Source: Helichrysum umbraculigerum
Taxonomy: Eukaryota > Streptophyta > Magnoliopsida > Asterales > Asteraceae
Assembly: GCA_949592205.1 (NCBI GenBank)
Contig: CATIUR010000004.1
Span: forward strand, 82,497,337-82,561,336
Length of the DNA stretch: 64,000 bases
Direction: 5' to 3'
The notes under the pieces are model-generated. The model searched no databases and was not told the DNA's origin. It worked only from the letters and a program-made list of their open reading frames with translations. This document shows positions 57,919 to 64,000 of the stretch, piece after piece. Position 1 is the first letter of the stretch. Each line of letters begins with the position of its first letter. The position numbers and the translations under genes were made by a program.

Positions 57919-58710
57919 ATGGGTATGCACTGGTATGCATACATTGCTACAGGCTTGAAGTATTAAGTTGCCAGATCTTCATTACTGGTTGGAATATGGG
58001 CAGGTCAGGCAATACTGGGAAAGGGTTAAATGGTGTATTATCATACAGGACTAAACGGGTCATGTTGGGTTGACTTGAAACACTTTTTGTGGAATTAATA
58101 TATAATTAATCAGTTTGTCAAATATGATTATGGTCTCAATGAAAATCTAGTCTTTTGGTAATACTACATTAGGTCTTATGCATTAAAGATACACTTGGGC
58201 CGAATTTCAACCCGTTTGTCCCTTTTACTTTTAATCTGTTTTAATTTACACCCATTTGATGTGTTAGAGATTACCTTTAAAAATAATACCTTATCACATC
58301 TCTAACATGATTATATAACAATATGAACTCTCGTGTTTTGACTAACAGGTCAGTTAACAGCAAAGAGCGAAATATGCAGTTTTGGGGTTGTTTCACCAGA
58401 ACTACTTTCAGGTTGCCGTGCTGTTGATTAAGACAAGGTTTGTTCGAGCAGGATCTTGTTGAATGGAAAAAACCATATCTAGGAGATACATGACTTTTAT
58501 TCTCGAAATCACGATTATGGACACTAAAGTACTAAACTGGAGGGATATTATCCTCCGAAGGCTGTGTAACTGTAGCCACACTTGCATCACAGTGTGTTAT
58601 AGAACCTCAAATGTCTGAAATTTAAGCATCTTCAAGCTGCTAAAAATGCTTCAAAAGATCATCTCTTCAATGCTTGACTCCGTGCGAAAGTACTAAAGTA
58701 AGAAGATAAA
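57919..58710 (+). pseudogene. Truncated kinase pseudogene (exon 5 end, intron 5, exon 6)
   Basis: It begins within exon 5 (ATGGGTATGC; TACATTGCTACAG at 57949-57961), follows intron 5 and then exon 6 from the AACAG acceptor near 58349: AGTTAACAGCAAAGAG, TTGGGGTTGTTTC, GCCGTGCTGTTGAT, CTTGTTGAATGG, then multiple stops and deletions. The start, P-loop and catalytic loop exons are absent. The 3' UTR copy follows. It was truncated by the duplication itself. Confidence 0.9.
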
Positions 58711-59499
58711 CAAATAAATGTTGGTTCACTTGAGCTTTGCTGTTTGTATGTCAATGTATTTACCACTTCGCTCTGTATTAGAATCTTGTTATATTACTAC
58801 TATGTAGGTAACAAACATAGTGACACCATCTATGTAATTAAGGTAACAAATGGCTTTTTAATGTTTTTCATTTTCATTAACCTATATAAATGTCGTTTGT
58901 CAAGTACTTTTGTACTTTTGCCGGGTTAAGTCCCTTTACCCAAATAAAGGTACTTTTGTACTATTGCTAAATTAAGGGGTGTTTGGACGTGCATTTTACA
59001 GGTGTGTGATCTTTTACATAATTAAGATTGAATAATTAAGGGGAATTGTTATGATGTCCTTTTCATTGCGATTAGACTGTTTGACATATTCTTATTCTTA
59101 TTAATATATAAAATAAAATAAATAATCGAAAATTTCATTACTGTGGAAACCGGTACATAGTCAGATGAAAGTTGAAGACTATTTTCTTTCTAAGCTATAC
59201 ATTAAATAGGGATGATTTGGTATTTATATTTGGCTTTGATAATTAACGTAGGCTAATCGAAACTGATTATCCATATCTGATTAACGAAACATTGAAATGT
59301 AATTTCTGCGAACATAAGTTGTCACAACAAGACAGTAATTTAAAACACAAGCCTACGCACCCACAGAACATTAACTTAAAGATTTGAAATACTGTAAATT
59401 CACAACGCGCTTCATACATTTGCAAATTGATGAAACTTATTAAATCAACACGTCACAAATTCAAATATCTTCAATTGTCGCCGTAATAACAAATGCGCT
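58711..59499. other. Duplicated 3' flank of the kinase locus and 3' flank of the ZIP gene
   Basis: 58711-59110 parallels 50845-51190 (for example CACTTCGCTCTGTATTAG and TGATGTCCTTTTCA). The TAGGTAACAAACAT...CATCTATGTAA block near 58803 also parallels 51779. The rest to 59499 is AT-rich and should contain the ZIP terminator. No other gene. Confidence 0.7.
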
Positions 59500-60815
59500 T
59501 TAAGCCCATTTTGCCATCAGGGACATCCCACCTGCACCAAGCAAAACGGCAGCAAAAGATTTAATTTGAAGTTTAATGCTTCCTTGAAGCTTTGGACCCA
59601 TGAAATCAGCTGCAAGAAGATCAACCAACGCCATGTAGATAAGTAGTCCAGCTGATGAAGCATTGAGTAATCCTACAGTGATCAATGCGCTCGGGCTATT
59701 CTCTTTATACGTCTTGGACAATGCGATCCCAAGAGCAATCCCGAACGGAGTAGTTATCGAGAAGAAAAATACCATTACCACTTTCTTTATGGTCTTGTAC
59801 TCGGCCTATTTAATGATTATTTGGTTATATGTACATATATATATCGATCTCTACTGAAAAAAATTAAAAATTGTTCATGATGTATAAATTATTATACCTG
59901 AAGAATGCAACCACCAAGACCCATGCCTTCAAACATTTGATGGAAACAGAGAGCTGCCACCAGTGGCTTAATTGTGCATACATCATTTGATGCTCCAACC
60001 CCTAGTCCAATCACAATTGAGTGAACTACTATTCCAAGTTCTAATACCTGGTATAAAAAGATCAAGACTTTTAACCAATTTAACTTTAACAAGTTAATGC
60101 AATGAATATGGATATTGATTAACTTTTCCATTTTATCCCGTATATAAAAATGAATATTCAAGATGCTTTGAAATAATTAGAACCAGTTTCTAGCATCATG
60201 AATTGATGTTTGTTAGAAACTAACCATGGCTACGACACGATAACGAAGAAGTTGTTGTCCTATTGGGCCCTTTTGGCCATGATGGTGTCCATGGAAATGC
60301 ATACCACCATCATTTGTCACAGCCATCTCATGATCTATGACACCCTCCTCACCACCTTCGGCTGATATTGCATTGTTCTTTGTGGTATACATGCTTGTAG
60401 CCATTGAGTCTACCATGAGAGTGAAAATTGCCGATAACATAGCGACAAAGCCCGTAAATGGAAACTTATGCCATGGGTTATCAGCCAAACAGCTAGACCT
60501 CAACATGTCAAACGAATCGGGCAACACATGCATAAATCCGGTAGCCAAAATTATGCCCGAAGCAAAAGCTTTAACTATCACAAAGAGACTACGGTCTGGA
60601 CTAAGGGCAGGGACGGAACGAGTGATCAAAGGTAGACATACCCCGATAATACTCGTGATAAGGATAGAGGCAATACCGATGATTTTTAAGGTTAAAGCTT
60701 TGGATTTGTTATTACAGGGATTGTTGGTTTGATCTTCACATTGTGACAAGGCTTTGGTGCATAAAAACACCATAAAAAAGATGAAAAATGAGAACATTTT
60801 TGAATTGGAAGCCAT
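59500..60815 (-). CDS. ZIP-family divalent metal transporter, IRT-type, three exons
   Basis: Exons 60815-60225, 60047-59898 and 59805-59500 join in frame with GT-AG borders; 348 residues. The N-terminal hydrophobic leader (about 7-24) looks like a signal peptide. The extracellular start has Cys pairs (QCEDQTNNPCN). Next come TM I-III with FASGIILATGFMHVLPDSF and NPWHKFPF, then a cytoplasmic His-rich loop (HFHGHHHG, about 173-180), the metal-binding loop known in this family. TM IV carries VVHSIVIG (His206) and TM V HQMFEGMGLGG (His233, Glu237). The C-terminus ends MSLMAKWA as in IRT1 relatives. Members import Zn, Fe(II) or Mn across plasma or endomembranes; the exact metal cannot be told. All key residues are kept, unlike its two pseudogene copies. 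Confidence 0.95.
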
Positions 60816-60875
60816 GTTTACTTCAATATTTTTTCTAAGTTGTTGGGATATGTTTGAGTGGAGTTCAGAGTGTTG

Positions 60876-60887
60876 CTATTTATATAG
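60876..60887 (-). promoter_or_regulatory. TATA box of the ZIP gene
   Basis: The minus strand reads CTATATAAATAG about 60 bp before the start codon, a textbook plant TATA box. It lies just beyond the point where homology with pseudogene 2 ends, so the pseudogene lacks it. Confidence 0.8.
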
Positions 60888-60899
60888 AAGCCTCTGACG

Positions 60900-61565
60900 T
60901 TGAGTTTGTATATGTTTATTTATTATTATTATTTATATTATATATTATATATATATGATCGAGTATATAAAATTGAATACGTATATGGGAATTATTTAAT
61001 AAAAGCTTACCACTTGGAATGTTACGGGGTCCACTTTCAAGTGCATTTTTCGTGGCACCCTTTTTTATTTATATTAGGTCATGTATGGGATCAGAGAGGT
61101 AAATTTCTTCTTGAGGGGAAGAAGAGGCATACGAGTTCAGTTGTTAATTTATGTGATTAACAATTCATATACACAATAGCATTTTACGTGCACACTATAT
61201 TTTATGTACAATGCGATGTTAAGATTTAACGAATCTAAGCCTTTGATCATTAAAATCAATGACAAAAATCGTATAATTTGTCTTCAATTAAAGTTCATAT
61301 TTAAATATTTATTTCTTTTTGTAGAACCTTCAATTAAAGTTCAATTGAAGCTCATAAATATCGTACCAAGGATTTGAAATCATAAAGTTACCGTTGCTAG
61401 GCCGATCCGATACCGTTATTTCAATGACCTTTTTGTTCTTAATTGCTTATATAATTGTATCAATTATCGCTGTTTGTATAAGATCTTGTATTAGACATGT
61501 TTTTTGTTTCATCAAGCTAGATTTACTAAATTACATAGGAGATCAAATGTGAACAAGATTGTAGG
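60900..61565. other. Upstream region of the ZIP gene, AT-rich
   Basis: An ATTATT/TATATA stretch (60915-60955) and a dispersed repeat shared with 44940-45110 (61080-61270). No gene is seen. Any iron or zinc response elements cannot be assigned by eye. Confidence 0.5.
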
Positions 61566-61740
61566 AGATAAGACCACTCCCATCATTCAAATCGGTTGCA
61601 AAACGGTTTGCAAATCGGTTGCAAACCGGTTTGCAAATCGGTTGCTCCGCGGTGCTATTGACCCAACCACTTGCCAACCACTTTCAAATCAGTTTTTTCC
61701 AAACCAGTTAACCGATTCGTAATCGGTTGAAAATTGTGGG
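61566..61740. repeat. GCAAACCGGTTTGC palindrome repeats, MITE-like
   Basis: AATCGGTTGCAAA and CGGTTTGCAAAT alternate three times between 61590 and 61645, including the 14-bp palindrome GCAAACCGGTTTGC (61621-61634). AACCGATTCGTAATCGGTTG lies near 61709. GACCACTCCCATCATT at its left edge is similar to the start of common short plant MITEs. Confidence 0.55.
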
Positions 61741-62585
61741 CCCGCGTGTTTTTTTTGTTTAGTGTGGAAATGATGGTATATTGATAAATGTGGGTTCAGA
61801 AAAATGAAGTGGTTAGTCATTGATGCTAATGGGTAATCGGTTGTGAATCAATTGTGAAAATCTGACTTGGTACTGAAATGGCGGAAGTGCTTTGAAAGTG
61901 GTTCAACTAGGCTTGTTCTAAAAAGATTGGGATGTAAAATGACGAGGTCAAAGTCAAAATGGCAGAAGTTTAGCAAGACACGACGAAGTGTGTCTAACTC
62001 TTTTGTTTCATGTGCCGGTTTTTGTTGATCCATGTGTAGCCTGTGTTTGATGTCCACGTCATCACCGCCTAACAAATACATTCACACTTTTCAAAATTTC
62101 ATAGTTCAATAAACAGCCAAAACTTTTGATAATTGAAAAGTTAAGAACAATATATAAATGTAAAAATAAAAAGTGAATACATGAGAGTTAAATCGTGTAA
62201 TTGAACGATTAAAGGGTATAAACTATCGAGTTGAAGTTTCAATTAATCTAGTATTATAAAGTTCTAGAGTTACCTATAGTATACCAACATGGATCTGTAA
62301 ATTAACCGAAGATATAAAAATGAGTAATGTTTATGTTTGTTCGCTTAACTTTTATCGCATTCGTGAATACTTATAAACGCATAATCGAACGATAAATTGT
62401 ATTTGTGTGCATTCCTGATGCGTTAAAATTTTCATAAAAGTCCCAAGTTCAATCCCAGTTGTTGAAACTTTAGGACCAGGTTTGGACGAGTAGTGTTTTC
62501 GGAAAGAGGACTTTGCAAAAATATCATATTTTCCATTATGAGATCCGATCCAAAACAAATAAGAGATAAAAAGTTTTACCTAAAA
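61741..62585. other. Intergenic DNA, nothing recognised
   Basis: No ORF with recognisable content and no element ends identified. Confidence 0.5.
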
Positions 62586-63301
62586 GGATTTATGGTACGT
62601 ATCACCAACGTACTTCACCTTTTGTACTAACGTCACAAACGAACCAGTTTTATTATCAATATAAAAAATGAACGTGTTAAAGTGTTTCGAGTTCACCAAA
62701 ATAAATTTCTTAAACGAACAACATTTTAAATTCGCTGTCATTTCATTTAAGGACCATAATTCCACGTAATCTATATATGTACATGTAAGATAAACTTCAT
62801 AGTGGTTTATGGATGAATTGCACTTAATCAAAAATGAACGTGTTAAAGTGTCTCGAGTTCACCAAAATAAATTTCTTAAACGAACAACGTTTTAAATTCC
62901 CTGATACGACATTGCCATATCATTTCATTTAAGGACCATAATTCCACGTAATCTATATATGTACATGTAAGATAAACTTCATTGTGGTTTATGGATGAAT
63001 TGCACTTAGATTTACCGGAAAAAAAATGGTGGTTACCATTACATAGTAGTCGACCGAAAAGGATGAAGTTAATCTTATGTGTACATATTTATTATTTAGT
63101 TTAAATGGAATCCTAGTTACATAAATAAAATGACATATTAATGCCACATTAGCAGATTCAAAATGTTGTTCGTTAAAAAAAGTATTTTGATGACCTCGAA
63201 AAGTTTTTAACAAGTTCGTTGTCGACATTGATAATAAAACCGGTTCATTAGTGAAATTGGAACAAAAAATAAAGTACGTTAGTGATCCGTAACATAAATC
63301 C
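62586..63301. mobile_element. Mutator-like foldback element (716 bp)
   Basis: GGATTTATGGTACG...CAC at the left pairs with GTGATCCGTAACATAAATCC at the right, with pairing extending over about 130 bp (to GTTCGTTAAAAAAAGT). TACCTAAAA (62577-62585) and TATCTAAAA (63302-63310) are a 9-bp duplication with one change. Inside, a block of about 165 bp is tandemly duplicated (62666-62829, 62832-63009; the second copy has 18 extra bases). No transposase. Confidence 0.85.
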
Positions 63302-63310
63302 TATCTAAAA

Positions 63311-63425
63311 AATGGACTAACATGCCCACCAGCCCACCCTGACTAGCCGCATGCAGGCAGGCCAGATCAGCTGCTAGCTTTCCCCTTCTCAAAAATCACT
63401 TGCGGTCCATTTGGGTAATTGGGTA
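63311..63425. other. Short intergenic spacer
   Basis: Slightly GC-richer (GCAGGCAGGCC near 63353). No feature recognised. Confidence 0.5.
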
Positions 63426-63585
63426 CTTCCTCCGTCCCAGTCAAAGTGGACAATTCTACTTTTTTTCACCCATCAATATAATATTTATACACTAAAATCT
63501 TTTTTATTGGTTAAAATTCAAAGTGGTCAATTATAATGGGGCAACTCAGATAATAATGTGGACACTTGAAATGAGACGGATGGAG
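63426..63585. mobile_element. Stowaway-type MITE (160 bp)
   Basis: CTTCCTCCGTCCCAGTCAAA and TTGAAATGAGACGGATGGAG are inverted ends flanked by TA on both sides (63424-63425, 63586-63587). It is a different subfamily from the copies at 38255 and 39680. Confidence 0.85.
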
Positions 63586-63779
63586 TATCTATTTAAAACA
63601 TTTTTTCGATAATTACGTGGATTTCATGTGTATACATTTAGTATTTCATGTTTTGTGTTAGATTAAGTTTCACGTAGATCTTCCACACCACTGTAATTGT
63701 AAGGCTCATCATTTGATTTATAAAATTTGTCAGGTTGAATCCCCTTTAGTCGTAATTGTTGCATTTTTCTGAATATGCA

Positions 63780-64000
63780 AGGTGCAGTGGGCCTTTAAGA
63801 CCACTTGCAATGAGGCATTCTGAAGTCATTTTTTTAATTGAGAACGACCACAACGCCCGCAATGGGGGCGTTCTGGCGGGGCGTTGTGTAGTCCAAAACG
63901 GGCAATACTTGGGCTTTCGTGCGGGACTCACAACCATTTCTATTTTCTTTTTTGTTTTCTTCCCTTGGTGTTGTGGGATCTGGGGAAAAAAAAGGACGTT
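63780..64000. mobile_element. Probable MITE, cut by the window end
   Basis: GGGCCTTTAAGACCACTTGCAATGAGGC is followed by CACAACGCCCGC and GGCGGGGCGTTGTG, an internal inverted pair. The style is that of short Harbinger/hAT-type MITEs, but the right end is outside the window. Confidence 0.45.

Noticed and set aside
57949..58710. A second working kinase gene
   Set aside because: First four exons are missing and the remaining exon has multiple stops and deletions.
63746..63937. 63-codon minus-strand ORF near the right edge
   Set aside because: It lies across a MITE-like sequence with an internal inverted pair and has no recognisable content.

Overview
The window is nuclear DNA of a eudicot plant. 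The retrotransposon families suggest Asteraceae, but this rests on recalled family flavour and not on a search. Two genes look intact, both in the right-hand quarter. Nearly everything else is transposable-element DNA, much of it nested, plus duplicated gene remains.

Left block (1-35776). Element A is a Ty3/gypsy chromovirus of the Tekay type. It has an uninterrupted 1469-codon gag-pol frame (353-4762) and a 2.4-kb 3' LTR (4796-7215); its 5' LTR lies outside the window. A sits inside the decayed 3' open reading frame of a copia-like element (7216-9775), which is followed by that element's PPT, a 422-bp LTR (9819-10240) and a leader (10241-11998). Next comes element B, another Tekay-type element on the minus strand (about 12001-35776). 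Its integrase is split by element D (14876-27082, target duplication GATAG), a Tat/Athila-type minus-strand element with one unrecognised helical ORF. The LTR of D is in turn split by element C (18028-26892, target duplication TTATT), a coding-free Tekay derivative built as LTR-internal-LTR-internal-LTR. Insertion order is therefore B, then D, then C.

Middle block (35777-48500). This is AT-rich intergenic DNA packed with small elements: Stowaway MITEs (one holding a Helitron that itself holds a poly(A) retroposon), a 4.3-kb Helitron that captured one exon of a poly(A)-binding-protein gene, hAT-type elements with 8-bp duplications, a CACTA end and several foldback elements.

Right block (48500-64000). 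A six-exon receptor-like cytoplasmic kinase gene of the APK2/PBL2-PBL3 type (48520-50832, plus) and a three-exon IRT/ZIP metal transporter gene (60815-59500, minus) face each other tail to tail. A tandem duplication of this pair left a 5'-truncated kinase pseudogene (57919-58710) and a promoterless ZIP pseudogene (57877-57314). The junction joins ZIP 5' leader directly to kinase exon 5 near 57918. A third, inverted ZIP pseudogene (about 55870-57104) is interrupted at its exon 2/intron 2 border by a Mutator-type MITE. A 3.7-kb CACTA element (51937-55647) separates the kinase gene from this debris.

The least explained structures are: arrays of about 15 stem-loops with a near-constant 9-nt loop in the LTRs of C; a hairpin overlapping the pol stop codon in A and B and kept in C, with compensated stem changes; a dense ACGTCGCA array in the LTR of A; and two unrecognised retroelement ORFs in B and D.
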